From assembly GCF_000247815.1 (NCBI RefSeq), contig NC_021673.1, positions 105,973,174 through 106,037,173 of the forward strand: 64,000 bases of DNA, given 5' to 3'. The stretch is from Ficedula albicollis (Eukaryota > Chordata > Aves > Passeriformes > Muscicapidae). The notes beneath the pieces were generated by a model that had not been told where the DNA came from, did no database searches, and was given only the letters and a program-made list of their open reading frames with translations. Position numbers and translations under genes: made by a program. Positions 1 through 12,765 of this stretch are shown here, in pieces. The stretch's first letter is position 1; each line of letters opens with the position of its first letter.

Positions 1-1708
1 TTGCTCTTCCACTAACCGTTAATTAACAAGAGTTAACATGCTCATAATTTATGCAGGTTGTATGTCTATAGGCTAAAAATTAACCTATTCCTGGTCTGTC
101 AGAATCTTCTCTTTAAGTTTCAATATCTGCCAATATTTTTTTCATAACTGAGGTCCAGTATATTCCAGTTTGTAGTCACAAGGCAGTATGTTTATATTTG
201 CTCTGAACTCCCATCAAATTCAGAATGTTTTGATTTTGATACACTTCAGGTATTTTGATTAGAAGAGTCAGTGCACAGTCAGATTTGTCCACAGTTATTT
301 CTTTGATGAATGCACTGAAAGGGAGAAGTGATTTCCCAAACACTGTTGTGGTCAGGCAGCAACCTCTGAAACAAAGGGAACATACTGCCCTAGAGTTTCT
401 GTGTGATGTTGAACCGGTGAGTTAACATTTCTGTGCCTGAAGTGTGCTTCTCTAGCAGGGGAGCCAGAGTCTTCATTATTCTCTTGTTCACTGAGAATGT
501 ATAATTTTAACAACTGTTGTGCTGTCTCTAGTACAGTTGTTCTCCATCTTACCTGGAGTAGTTAAGCAAATGAAAGTTTTAATTTGCAATGTGTACGTAA
601 TACCTGTTATGGTCTTGTCAAACACAGACCTCTAGAAATGCTACCAAATTCTGTGTCTCAGTGCTTTTTAACACCCCCAGATTAAGAAAGAAGTTATTTA
701 TCTTGGCTCTGAGGCAATGTCTTGGGTGTGCATTTCCAATTCTATGGATGCCCAAGTTGCCTTGAGGGGGAGACATTTCCACGTTGCTCATCTGTAACTT
801 GTTTTATTCATTACAGAGGTCGCTTAATGACCTCTTTAGCAGACTGTTAGCACAGTGACAATAATTCATCTGTTTAAAGGTTGGTGATGCATTTTACAGA
901 TATTGACTTGGCTCCCTTTTCTCAAAAACCCAAAAGATCACTTTATCTTTGTTTTGTGGAGAAGAAAATGTTACTATCTAAACTGCATTGAACGTGCTGT
1001 GCCCATTCAGTTTTATGCTGCCTGGGGGAGAGGTCCTTCATTGCTCAGTACCTTATCAATTGCTGTACCACTCCATACAGAAATGAGAGGAGCTACAGCA
1101 GGTCTGGGTGTCCTTCATTAAAAAATTCTTTTAGGCCAGCTATCAAGCATATATTGTTTTAGTTCCAACAGATATTTATTAAACATGTAAATACTAGGAT
1201 ATCTTAAGATCAAGGCTGGTTCATAAAGTCACAGATAAAAATGTGTTGTTGTAATGATTTAAGTCCATGCATCTTTTATTCCACTTTGTTTATTGTGTTT
1301 TCCTTGTGACAAATTTTAGATCATTGTTTGTGTGAGCATAAAGGACATGTCGGTAAGTCACTCTAATGTGAAATCAGCTATGTTTTCCTTCTCTGTGAAG
1401 AAAATACAGTCACTCTTAGGTGATGCTGCCTTTGATAGCTTCTGTGAGCCAAGACCTGTTTGCAGGTCAAAACAAAGCGCAAGGGCAATATGCTCTGTGC
1501 AAAGTTGCCATGATAATTCACTTCTCAGTGATCACACTGTTAGGCAGAAGTGTTCTGTGTGAGTGTCTTTGAAAGACAGACCTGAGACATTGGTGTTTGG
1601 TCACGTAAACCTAGCTAGGATATAAGTACCATAAAGATCAATTCAGTGTTGGCAGGAAAGTGGATTAGATTGGTTTTGGCCTTGGCTTGGTGAGGAAGTA
1701 AAGGCATT
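1..1708. other. Unique non-coding sequence
   Basis: AT-rich single-copy-looking DNA. The longest frames (72 and 76 codons at 903-1121 and 1332-1562) are short, low in complexity and show no domain or paired splice sites. I see no repeat family, RNA gene or promoter here. Confidence 0.6.
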
Positions 1709-1890
1709 GTTAGCAAAGCAGTCAGCAAATACATGGATTTAAGTAGTTTTTCTCCAGAATGATAGGTGATAATTGCAAAAGACTCTATTATCACTAATCT
1801 GTTAGCAAAGCAGTCAGCAAATACGTGGATTTAAGTAGTTTTCCTCCAGAATGATATTTGATAATTGCAAAAGACTCTATTATCACTAAT
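1709..1890. repeat. Direct tandem duplication, 2 x 90 bp, period 92
   Basis: Copy 1 is 1709-1798 and copy 2 is 1801-1890, separated by 2 bp. Both begin GTTAGCAAAGCAGTCAGCAA and end TATTATCACTAAT. They differ at only a few positions (ACATGG versus ACGTGG, GATAGGTG versus GATATTTG, and one T/C change), so the duplication is fairly recent. Neither copy resembles a transposable element, and there is no target-site duplication, so local duplication is the simplest reading. Confidence 0.95.
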
Positions 1891-4234
1891 TTCCAGTAAA
1901 ATTGGAAGGAATGAGGACTGAAAGATCTTACACTGATTTTGTTTTTAAAAAAATTATCAGCTCAAATATAGCTTTGTGAAATACTGGACCCACTGAATCA
2001 ATAGAAACTTTTTAAAGATGAAATTGAACCTTTTTTTCTCCCTCTGCTTTGCTCTCTGTTTTTCCAAAGTGAACATTTTAATCGTCCGGTTATGTATACA
2101 GGTCACTCTTTCAAACCAATTATTCAAAGAAAATAACCGTACAGAATAAAACTGATACTGTATTTACTGAATTTGATAAGTGTATATATGAGCATGCTGC
2201 TTAAGGGAGAAAAGTGCCAATCAAATGGGTAGAGAGGCCTTTTAGCTTGAGAGTTCCTGAGTAGCTTAGGTAAGCTTTGAAACCAAATCTAATATTTTAT
2301 TAACACTGCATGATTTCTGTTCTTCAGTCTGGAATTTGATCTCACAGTTGCATTTCTTTCACTGTTATGAAGTACAGTGAAACAAAATGAGGCCAGAGTG
2401 ATTTGTTGGGGGCTTTTTTTCCTGGGCCCCATGTTGCTGTCCAATGCAGTTTGAGTATGAGGAGCATGGAGAGGACTCTGGGTGGGCAGCTACCATTTAA
2501 CCAGGCATAGGTTCACTGGGGCTTGAATTTGATTTTTTTTCATTTGTTTCTGCATCTTGGCTTTTTAGAGACAATTCAGATAGGCTGAGCTTCCAGCATT
2601 TTCCACTGGGAAGAAAGTTTTGTAGATATCAAGTAATTGTTTTCTTCCTTCCTATAGTTCACATAGGTTTTTAGCTTTCTTCTGTTTGGAGCAGCAGGTA
2701 GGGCATTCTTGTCTAGTAAAGGCCCAGGTGTTCTGCACAGGGATCTTACTATATCCATTTCAAATTCAAAACTGAGGTATCTTAGCTTCAAAATTACTTT
2801 GTTTTAGTTGCATAAAATAGCTAAAAATGTATCCAAAAATCAAGCTGAAGTTTCTTTGTTTTCTTCACTCAAGTCAAAAGCGGCAGAAAAATATTTAAAT
2901 CTGGAATTTGGGTTTCAAAATGAGCCTTAAATTCTAGTTCTTGTTTGTGGAAGGACTTCAAATCTCAGTGGATAAAGAATTAGTTTAGTGCATTTTTAAA
3001 AATAATATGGTTATTACAGCTGCCTCACCTTCTAGAGAGTTAGACTCTTTAGGCAGGATGTGTCTCTTAACCTGAAGGATATTATCTTACAGAACAAGGA
3101 CTTCCCTTCCTGTAGCCTTTCAGAAGCACCCATTGATCATAATCATTTAAGGACACTTAAAGATGTTCAAGGTGCCTATCTGAAAGAAGTCTTCTCATCA
3201 TCTCACAACCATGTATACACAGCATTTCAAGAAAATTCTCTGGGTTTGTTGAATCTAAACTCAATTATATAATAGTATTTTACGCATTTTCCAAATTTTT
3301 GTAGTGAGACTTTAAGCTGCATTTAATTTGTTGTGCAATCCTTCAGGAGTTGGAGATTTCAGGAAAATAGGCCCTCCTGTCTTGTTGGCCTGTTGCTGCA
3401 CAACACATTACTCAAGCAGTGACTTCCTTACATGAGATAAAGGAGCAAGTGAGGATGAAAGGACAAAATGGTGGACTTCTTAGGAGAACTTTCTTCTAGC
3501 AGAATTTTGAAATGTAATGCTCTTGGCAGAAAGCCTTATTTCTGGCTTTTTGCTGTGATGATTAATGAGATTGATGAAAAGTTTTCCAGTTTATCTTCTT
3601 CGTCACAACATATTATTCACTCTCGCCAGATTATGCAAGCAGAATATGGAAAAACAGCAGAGGCTTGGCTACATTTTGCTGCTGATGTTGCTCCAGCACA
3701 TCTGGTTCATTTGCTTTTAAAACTTTTGGTAAAATATTCTGCCACCGAACAATGGGGATTTGTTTTGCTTTAAAATGTAGGAGTATTTGAGGCTACATAA
3801 CACCTAAATTCACTCTCCAGTTATGTACATTTATGATGTGGTTTTGTCTTAAACTGCTTAACAGTGTTTGCAAAATGATGCTTGAGTTCAGGCCTCACCT
3901 GGCATTCTAAGACTGATTTTTTTAGCTAAAAAACGTGGTTATTATGTGTGAATAATATAGCATATATTTTATAACACACACATTTCCTTGTGAATTATTA
4001 GTTACACTGGGATTCTGCAGTGGTTGTAGTTTCTCATCCCATTTTACATATTCTCTGATTACTTTGGGATTTCTTTTGTAGCTCAGCATATATTTATTTT
4101 GTAGCTCTGAATATATTCTCAGAACTACTTTCTGTCAGTTATGTTCCTTTCTTCTGTTTACTAAAAGGCACTGAAAATAGGATTACTTGGGAATGAGTTT
4201 TGATGAGGTACTTTCTGAGCTACAAAGCTGTTAC
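1891..4234. other. Unique non-coding sequence
   Basis: AT-rich DNA without a recognisable repeat family. It contains a 101-codon frame at 3468-3773 on the plus strand, discussed as a finding, and a short imperfect repeat near 4078-4120 built on TTGTAGCTC followed by ATATAT-like sequence. No supported gene. Confidence 0.55.
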
Positions 4235-4467
4235 CGTGTGGTGACAGGACAAGGGGGAATGTCTTTAAACTGAAAGAGAGCAGATTTTAAATTAGATATT
4301 TAGTATGAAATTCTTTACTGTGAGAGTGGTGAGGCACTGGAAAAGGTTGCCCAGAGAAGCTGTGCATATCCCATCCCTGGAAGTGTTCAAGGTTAAGTTG
4401 GGTGGGGCTTTGAGCAACCTGGTCTAGTGGACACTGTCCCTGCCCATGGCAGGGGGGTTGGAACTGG
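4235..4467 (+). mobile_element. CR1 LINE 3' UTR fragment, outer element, left part
   Basis: This is the non-coding 3' part of a chicken-repeat-1 LINE in sense orientation. Landmarks are GGACAAGGGGGAATG at the left, then TTGCCCAGAGAAGC, CCATCCCTGGAAGTGTTCAA, GAGCAACCTGGTCTAGTGG and CCATGGCAGGGGGGTTGGAA. The element is 5'-truncated, as CR1 copies usually are. Its run stops at GGAACTGG, is interrupted by a second CR1 fragment, and resumes at 4623 with TCTTTAAGGTCC. Confidence 0.9.
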
Positions 4468-4622
4468 AGGACCTCTGGAGGAGATTGCCTTTAGGGGTTG
4501 TAGAGTTTTCCTCACTGGAGATATTCAAGAATTGGACACAATCCCATGCAATGTAGCAGAGAGGGTGGAACAGATGACTCACTGTGGTCCCTTCCGACCT
4601 GACTTGCTCTGTGATTCTCTGG
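4468..4622 (+). mobile_element. CR1 LINE 3' tip nested inside an older CR1
   Basis: A second CR1 3' end in the same orientation: CACTGGAGATATTCAAGAAT, then GGTCCCTTCCGACCTGACTT, then a tail CTCTGTGATTCTC. It sits exactly where the surrounding CR1 is interrupted, so it inserted later. It is severely 5'-truncated and has no coding capacity. I see no convincing target-site duplication, which is usual for CR1. Confidence 0.75.
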
Positions 4623-4665
4623 TCTTTAAGGTCCCTACCAACCCAACAATTCTATGATTCCATGA
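4623..4665 (+). mobile_element. CR1 LINE 3' tip, outer element, right part
   Basis: Continuation of the outer CR1: TCTTTAAGGTCCCTACCAAC, then the diagnostic terminal repeat ATTCTATGATTCCATG. Joined conceptually with 4235-4467 it forms one 3' UTR. Confidence 0.85.
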
Positions 4666-7600
4666 AACAGATGCAAAACGAACTAGCTATCAGTAAAATA
4701 TGATTAATATTTAATTTAGTACCTGAACTCTTTAGTTAATACTTATTTTTATGTTGCAAGATGAGAAGTTGTAGGAAGGTTCAATGTTTCTTCTGCTTTT
4801 ATATCAAAATACATTTTAGTTCACTAATTTCATGAGACTGTGTGCCTTTGTAGAGAAATACTGGTAGTTTTCCCAGAATAGGATGAGCCTGAGATTGTCT
4901 CTCCCTTAATTCTAGGACAAGCTATTGCACAGCTGGAACAGTGTCAGAAGGTCAAGACTAAGGAGTGACAGCTATCAAGACAGATTTATCTAGGTCATTT
5001 GCTATCATTCAGCTGTCTGTTTACAGCTGTGCACCAGGGAAGTCATAATAATAGAAATAATGTCCTTTGGAATACTGCTTCAATTAGGTTATGTTTATTC
5101 AAGCAGCTGATTGCATTATCAAAATCATATTTAGAAGAATTTAAAAGTACACAGGAAAACAGAGAGCTGTGTAGAGGAGGCATTTATGTGTAACGTACAT
5201 CAAAACCTGCCATAATTAGAACATTTGTTCACGTCAAACCTGATAAATTATTAAATAATTAACAAATAAACATTTTCTTATCATGAAAATGTGTTTCTCT
5301 TATTCTTCTCTGGGAAAGAAAGAGATGGAAATTTTATTCTGCTTTCTTGTGCAGGTTGTACTGCTTCTTTAAGGCCACACAGTGTCTCTACCTATCTGTT
5401 TTCAGATAACTGTTAGAGGACAAAGAAATGGCTCAGGAGTTCAGGCTCAGTAAGTAGCAATGATATAACAGTAAATGTCAAAGGCAAATAATGCTTCTTT
5501 CTGCAATCATACTGCTGTGAAGTAACAGTTTGCCAGGTTTTATTTATGTTTCCCGGAAAGACAGTGAGCTCTAATGCCTCAGACTGTGGGACTTCTTCCA
5601 GTAGTCCCTTATTCTACCACAAGATTCATGAGATTCTTAGCTAGGCAGAAACAGCCCATTTAACAAAGTTTTGAAGTTCAAAACTTGTGTCCCATTTTAA
5701 GCTCCTGTTTCAACACCTTCATCTCTTCCCACCAACGAAATAAATTCTCTAAGAAGTGCTAAAGAGATCCAAAGCAAAGTAGTTCTGGGTATTGTCTGGG
5801 GATATCACTGCTACCTGGTGTTATATTGTTAGTGATAATTACACTGCATTTCCCATTGGCTTTTGGCTGATTATGCCTTTCAAGTGGCTTTGCCTACGGC
5901 CTCTGGTAGGTTGTTTACTGTCCGTGAATTTTTCAATCTCATTCTTAATTTTTTTATAGTCTTGGCTTCTTTAATATCTTATGAGTTCCTTGATTGACAT
6001 GTACAATCTCTGCAAATTTTGTTCCTTTGGTTAATTTTAATCCTTCTGGTTGGTCATAAGACAGCACCAAATTTTTGAGTTACAGAAGAGAATAATGGCT
6101 CTTTGGCCATCTTTTATGAATTCCTTGTGGTATGCAGATCATTAAGCAGTATACAAAAATAGTTTGTTGTCTTCTGAAGACTACAGTTTTACAGATTGCC
6201 TTATCCATGCATATATCAGTACTTTATATGCATATGCTGGTACTTTAAATCCTAATAGAAAAAAAAAAAAGTCTGATGTTACAAAGAAAGCATAGAAAGA
6301 TCATTCCAAAGAAGATTCTTAGAATTTCAAATGTACTCCCAATTTTGCTGGTGATTTGATACTTTACCTTAGGCAAGGTAATTTGTTTTTCTGTGCCGGA
6401 GCCTCTTAACTGGTTCATTTCCTGCCTTTCCTTTATCAACTTCCTAAAAGCAGTCTTTTATTATACTTATTGTCACAGAGAATATCAGAAGAATCTTTCA
6501 GCTCAATCCGAGGTGTCGGTATACACACCAGTAAAGAGATGGTTTCCAAGAAAATATGTGAAATGATTAAGCCCCTCTTTCTACCAAGCAAAGTTGTTAG
6601 AAAGGCTCTGCAAGGGCATACCATGTGTGTCACCCTTTTCTTGCCATCAGGAAAGAAATCTATAGCTTAGAAACCTTAAAATTCTGTCAGATGGCCATAA
6701 TTTGCTGATATCACTTGTAATTCTTGTCTGCCTGCATCTTCCAGGAGAATTTCATCTTGAGCCTGCAAGTTGACAATATGCAAACCCTGCATGTTCTGTA
6801 TAATCACAGCTCCCTGTTGCCTTCTCAGCTCCCTCTTCTGTTTTCTTCCTTATTTCAGGTGTTGCAGCAGCTCTAATTAATTGATCATTTTTTAGTTGTG
6901 TGGTCCACAGGCTCAGAGGTTTGCCTGCTAAGGAGCTTTTGAAGGTGACAAGGAAGCACAGAATCATATATTTATATAGCTCTGTCTCTATGTGACATTT
7001 TAAAAGATATTTAGACATTAGCTTAAAATTTTTGAACTCTGCCCTGTGAGAAGCTGTTGGGAGCAACATTTCAGGTTGCAAAACTCACTGTAGAAGAGCA
7101 TCTCGCCTACCTTTTGTCTGACTGGGAAGAGTCATTGCTCTTCTTAACTCAGCAGTGATCAGCCCCTGACTCTTGCTGTGGGGAAAAGAATGATGACTTT
7201 ACCTGCTATTATCTGCTATGAGCAACTGGAGAGAGTGGGAGTGAAAGCATTTTGGCTGCACCCTGCTGTCTGTTTGGGAGGAGGAGTGACTGAGAGCACA
7301 GGGTGACTCCTGTGAAAAGGGCAAATGCAGCCAGCTCATCCCAGTTCACTTCACAGTGCAGATGTAACAAAATGCTTGATCTCTGCCTCTCTTAGAGAAA
7401 CCGTAGGTTTCTGCTCACCTGAAACAGGTTGTAAAGTGTTTGTTCATTCTGGCTTTTCCAATGGCTTGTTTGTTCTTAACGACTAGTGATGGTTTAAAAC
7501 GCATTCAAGTATGAATTTGAACTTGAAATATATGGGGAAAAATTTGGGAATATGCAGCACCAGAAGAGGTGTGGAGTCAGTCAATCCTGGTTTTAGAACA

Positions 7601-10019
7601 GAGCACATGCAGTCCATACTAAGTTGGTTTTGCAGCACTTGGAAACTTGTTACTATCCTGACAGACTCCAAAATAGATCCTTCACATTTGCAGGATGAAA
7701 AAGGTGTAAAATCTCAGAATGAGGGAAAGAAAAAGACAATGTGTGAAAGAAGTTAAAAAAAATAATCTTCTCTAGAATGCATACTTCATGTAAAAATCTG
7801 TATTTAATCAAATGAGAGTGTTTTGTTAGTAATAAAGACTAAATCCACTTCCTTACTAGACACTAACTTTAGCAACATATTATCAGAACATAAATTCTCT
7901 ATTTAAGTATTGGAAAGTTTCATTAAATTGTACTGTAAAGCACCATATAAACAGGGGCATCAATTTAGTACTATCCTTGGACCAAAGTGACTCATTTGGA
8001 GTTGGGAGACAGTTACCAGGGCTGTATCCTAGGCAGTAGTATGCAGTCATGAGATTTTAAAGATCAAACCAGAAAGTTTAAAATGTATATTTATGATAGG
8101 ATGAACCTTTACAGTAACAAAATACTTATCTAATTTATTATATCTTTTTTGTGCTTGGAGACCTCTGCAATTTTTTGTTTTGTTTTGAAAGGGAAATTTA
8201 CATATTTCAGTCACAGCAAAACCAAACACAATCAAAGATAGAGGATTCAGTGGTAGAGACTGTAGGTTTTGTACAAGTACTGCTCCTTTTCTACCCATAT
8301 TCATAGCAACCCACAGCTCAGACTGGATGCCAGGCTTGTATCTCAGTCTGTGTTTTTCCTCTGATACTGTTCAGTGTGTTGTTATGATATAAATATATTG
8401 GGGGACTTAATAAAATAGTAACAACCATTTTTTCTCAGTGTGAGAGTGCAAATTAATGGTTAAAGACAGATAATGAGCCACAGTTCTTGGTTCTATTCTG
8501 GGCTCTGAGCTGACTCACTACATAATCTTACTCAAGTCATTTAAATTCAGGTAAAATAGGCCCCACTGAAATGATAAGATAATGCAGGCTTCAGCCTTTC
8601 TTCCTTGGTGGATTTTTGTATATAATTCTGCCCCTCTATAATCAGCATAAATTTAATACTGTTTTGTTCCATGGGATCCTTGTAATATGCATTTAATAAA
8701 TTTGTTTATTTACCTTTAAATACTTTATTAAAAGATACATTTTTTTTCGATAGAAGTAGGCAGGTAAATATTAGCCTGTTCTGTGGAGATACGTTTTCTA
8801 AAATGATCCTCTTCTACATCCAGAGAAAATGACCTTTCAAAAAGCAGTGACACCCATAATTGCCCATCAGCAGGGTTGCCACCTGGAGGTCTGTCTCATT
8901 CTCAGATTTCTGCAGTGAGCTAAATGATTTGTGATGCACAAGTCAGGCCACAGAATATTTGCTCTCTACTGGAAAGTGTACCTCTGTCACTGATCTGTGA
9001 CTACACAAGAGATCTTTGCTTTTAATTCCAGTATGTGAACTGGAAATCAAAATACTGACCAGTTTTGCCAAGTAGATTTGTTTTTCAGCAATGCCCAGCT
9101 GACTGAGGAGAGTAAGAAATTATGTCTCAGAATGACTTCACATGGCCACACATCCCAGCAGTGGGAATGGCAGCACCAAGCAGTGGTGATTCATTCTCTC
9201 AGCTCTGAAATTGCCAGCATTCAGAGGAAAAAGATCACTTTTGAACAAAGAAATGTCTTATCCCACAGAGAGTACAGACATTATAGAGTTATTAATCAGG
9301 GCAGTCATCCTGAAAGCAGATTTAACTACAGGATTTCATGTAGAGGAAAACCAGAACTACAGTAGGAAGTGATTGAGGGCTCAAAGTAGTGGATAGAATT
9401 GCATATTTTAAGGACTCCTTAAATTACACCTGGGGAAAGGTTCACCCTGTGCATGCCAATGAAATTACTCCTATTTGTGTGGTTCGCAGTTTCCTTTGGA
9501 TGGCAACTACCCAGTAAGATAATTGCAGCTGGTTGTAAAACAGGAAGACTCCAGGTTTAATTTGCTCTGTTTTCCACTTCAGTGTCACCTCAGGGTGTTT
9601 CTTTGCCATATCTCGTATGCAAAGCCAAGTCAGCTTTATCATTAGTGAGGTGGAAGTCCTCAAAGGAAAACTGTGACCTGGCAGGTAACTACAGTGGTGA
9701 TTTTTGTTTTTTTGCCTGCTAGCACTCCCTCTTTGTACTCAGTACAGCAGCATGAGCTGGGAGTTTCATAGCACTGAAGCAGCTATTGTCTTTATGAATC
9801 ATAAAGCTGAGGTGCTATTCTCCTATGGCCAATGAAAAACAATTCAGATAATTTGGAACACCCTGGTTCAGCTTCCCTTTGTTTTGGAAAATGTCTGAAG
9901 TAGAGCAAGCCAAATTCCCACCTTGTCATCTGGATGTTGTTGTTTCCTCAGCTGAGGAAAAAGTAATTTTGCATAGATCAAAATGGTTGTTAAGTTTTAA
10001 AGGCGCATCTGGACCACAA
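4666..10019. other. Unique non-coding sequence with possible conserved element
   Basis: Mostly AT-rich DNA with short frames only. The part at about 4915-5280 is rich in homeodomain-like TAATTA/ATTAAATAAT cores and E-box CAGCTG motifs and may be a regulatory element (see findings). At 6470-6670 open frames overlap on both strands; no domain is recognisable. A 109-codon minus frame at 6752-7081 and a 95-codon plus frame at 9078-9365 look like chance openings. Nothing else is supported. Confidence 0.5.
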
Positions 10020-10260
10020 GGATGACTGAAAAGTTGAAAGTCTTGTCCCATTTAGTTTTGAATATCTCCAAAGGTGCAGGTTCCACAATCTCTCAGAATA
10101 TCTCACTTCAGGGTTTGGCTACTTTGATGGTCAAAGAGGTGGTTACTAGCACTTGGTCTGCAAATGCTCCAAGTGGAAGAGAGTTGCTTTGCCTTTTCCC
10201 AACTAAATCTTGTTTTCATAATGCCTCCTGCCTGCAGCTGAAATAAAGTTTTACTGCTTG
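10020..10260 (-). mobile_element. Degenerate CR1 LINE fragment, reverse orientation
   Basis: Read on the plus strand, TTGAATATCTCCAAAGGTGC, TTCCACAATCTCTC and GGTTTGGCTACTTTGATGGT follow the order of the reverse-complemented CR1 3' region (short frame after the RT domain, then UTR). Divergence is high, so this is an old copy. The match is clear to about 10150 and weaker beyond. The plus-strand 74-codon frame at 10022-10246 is antisense to it and is not a gene. Confidence 0.5.
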
Positions 10261-12699
10261 GGCTTTAGGGACTTCCAGGTTAACAGTACTGAAGGTGTTT
10301 GGAGTCCAGCTAGTAGTTTTCAGGTGTCCAGAATATTAACTGAGTCTGTAAGGCCTGTGTTCAGTGCAGCCTGTCATCAGTGGGTGTGTAAGTTTAGTGA
10401 AGATTTTGCTTCCCAGAATGGAAGGGTGGCGGGTGTATTGAAAACAGATCTTTATTCTGATGAAAGTTGCAACAGAATATGGGCAAACAGAAATTACAGA
10501 AATTCTGAAACTAATTCTTGGAAGCTTGGTAGTGCAATTGAAGCTTTCAGACGTGTACATTTGTAAAAGGCATCCTGCAACTCATTCATTTTTATCACAG
10601 TTTATAAAATTGCAGGTTACACTGACCTGCATTTCCGATACTTCTTGAAAGGCACATGATTTCCCCATTTACTGGTATCTTAGAAATTTTTTTTTACTTT
10701 CTTTATGTCTTTATACCTGTAAAAAGTGTTGTGAAGCATAGTCATTTTGATTTGGTATCCCTTTTACCACCCATTCTGCACAAAGTATATCTGTCTGCAC
10801 AATGCAGGAAGTAGTAGGTAATCAAGCATTTTAGACTTTCTTAGACAATATCACAAAATTTTATTCATTTTAGAGTCTTAATGTAGTTGAATAGAATTTG
10901 TTTTGAGCCTGAGTATTACATTAGTTTCCTCTTTGTCCTTCCTTAGGTGATGAACTTGGGTAATGAAATTCTAACCTTGGCATGATTCTGCCAAGTATCT
11001 AAGAGATGTGCATGTTAAAAGTGAAAAATTCTTCCAAATATGTCATGGTATTAATTTTTATTTAAAGTCAGAAATATTTACATCCTTAGTAATGTATATT
11101 ATAATTGAAAGCTGCCATTTAATTTACCACTATAAAATCCTGTGTCAGACAGTTTAAATTCTTGGTGAACTAGTTTCAGCAAGTCAGAAGCCAGTATTTT
11201 ATTAACAACCATGGCATTGGTTGCTCAAGGAGAGGTTTTTTATTTGTTCTTAAAGGAATGTTCTATGATCAGTCCATGTTATCATGGAGCTCATTCTGTC
11301 TCCTGCTGACATGGGTATCTGTTCTTCCTCTGATATTATAGTGGATGAAAGAAAGCCTTCAGAACTAAGAAATAAATACAGTTCTGCAATAAAGCTGTTT
11401 CAAGTAGTCTTTCCTTCTCAGTGCATATGTTTGTAAAACTGAGGTTGAAAAACTGAAAACTGAGGATACATCTTAGCTGAAAACTTCATAAACCATTTTC
11501 TGCAAGATTTAATGGACAAGTTTTACTAATTTCAGCACCAAATTGTCACTTACCTGCGCTTCTGATTGACATTTTTCTCCTAAATTCTTTTACCTCTAGC
11601 ACACCTCATTTAGACTAGCTGTCTGTTAGGAATGTGTTTCAGGCTGGTCACTTATGGCACCAAGACTAAACACAGCTTTTTAATTTTGTGTCATCATCCT
11701 TCTGTGATTAAGGAATAATGCGTGCTGTATCCTGAGCTCCTTGGAAGATATGTGAGATTTCAGTAGTCTCACTAAATTCTTCTGCTACATTTGTACTGAC
11801 CCACAAATGAGATGGAGTATGTAAGTGGTTAGCTACTGAGAAATTCCTACTGGAATCAGTGCTGATTTTACAACTGTTAATAATGAAGTTATTTTTTATC
11901 TCCGTGTTTTTATTAAGTCTTATTTCTGAGCCTATGCAGCATATTCCCTCTCCATAAATAATGATCAGTTTAACTTACTGCATAACACAGAGATGGAAAC
12001 ACCTTCCTGACTTTCCCACTGGGGCCTCTTGCACTTCTAAACCTGCAGAAAGGAAATTCTCTTTGGTAATCAGATGTATATGCCCAGTTGTATGAAGGGA
12101 AAGACAGCCTAAATCTGTGTCTCAGTTTTTCCAGCAGCTAGCAACTTGTTATTGTACATTAATTATAGCCCAGCTCACAGGAGGATCTAGGAGATAATTT
12201 ATGTGGAGGAAATTGTTACTGCTTTACTGAAAAAGGGAAAAAAAAAACCCAATTTTTTTAACTATAAAACTTTCTGCACCTGGGTTTTCATCCTGGCTTT
12301 CTTGAAAATCCACCTATACAGGTGTGCACTTGCTTTTCTCTCAGTGCATTGCTTTTACCCTTCATGGCACTTGTTAGCTCATGTAAGGGCAACAAAACAA
12401 AGTGAAATTTTATTTGTTTTGCTGAATTCTTATTCACAGCAGTTTCAAATTCATATTGATGATACGTTTTTGGGAAATTTCATGTCTGGAGGGAGTTAAA
12501 CAGAGAGCTGAACCATTTATGGGTGCCTCAGTTCAGTCAGTACAGAAGTCATAAAAATTGCATTTCAAACAGCACATTTGTAAATAATGTTGGTTTGCCA
12601 TATTTCCTAAAAAATATTGCATTCTTTTTAACTGATGTCATTCAAACAGGATAGCTGATCAGAATGCAGCTGCCTTTGCATAATTCAATGGTTTAGTGC
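10261..12699. other. Unique non-coding sequence
   Basis: No gene, RNA or repeat family recognised. Frames of 62-102 codons occur but lack domains and overlap each other on opposite strands (for example 10258-10566 plus and 10336-10560 minus). Confidence 0.55.
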
Positions 12700-12765
12700 T
12701 AGATTTATGGTTGGACTCAAGGATCTTAAAGGTCTTTTCCAATCCAGGTGATCCTATGTTCGTGA
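12700..12765 (+). mobile_element. CR1 LINE 3' tip
   Basis: A short remnant with GGTTGGACTCAAGGATCTTA, AAAGGTCTTTTCCAATCC and a decayed terminal repeat (GATCCTATGTTCGTGA). This is the last few dozen bases of a CR1 in sense orientation, an extreme 5' truncation. Confidence 0.75.
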
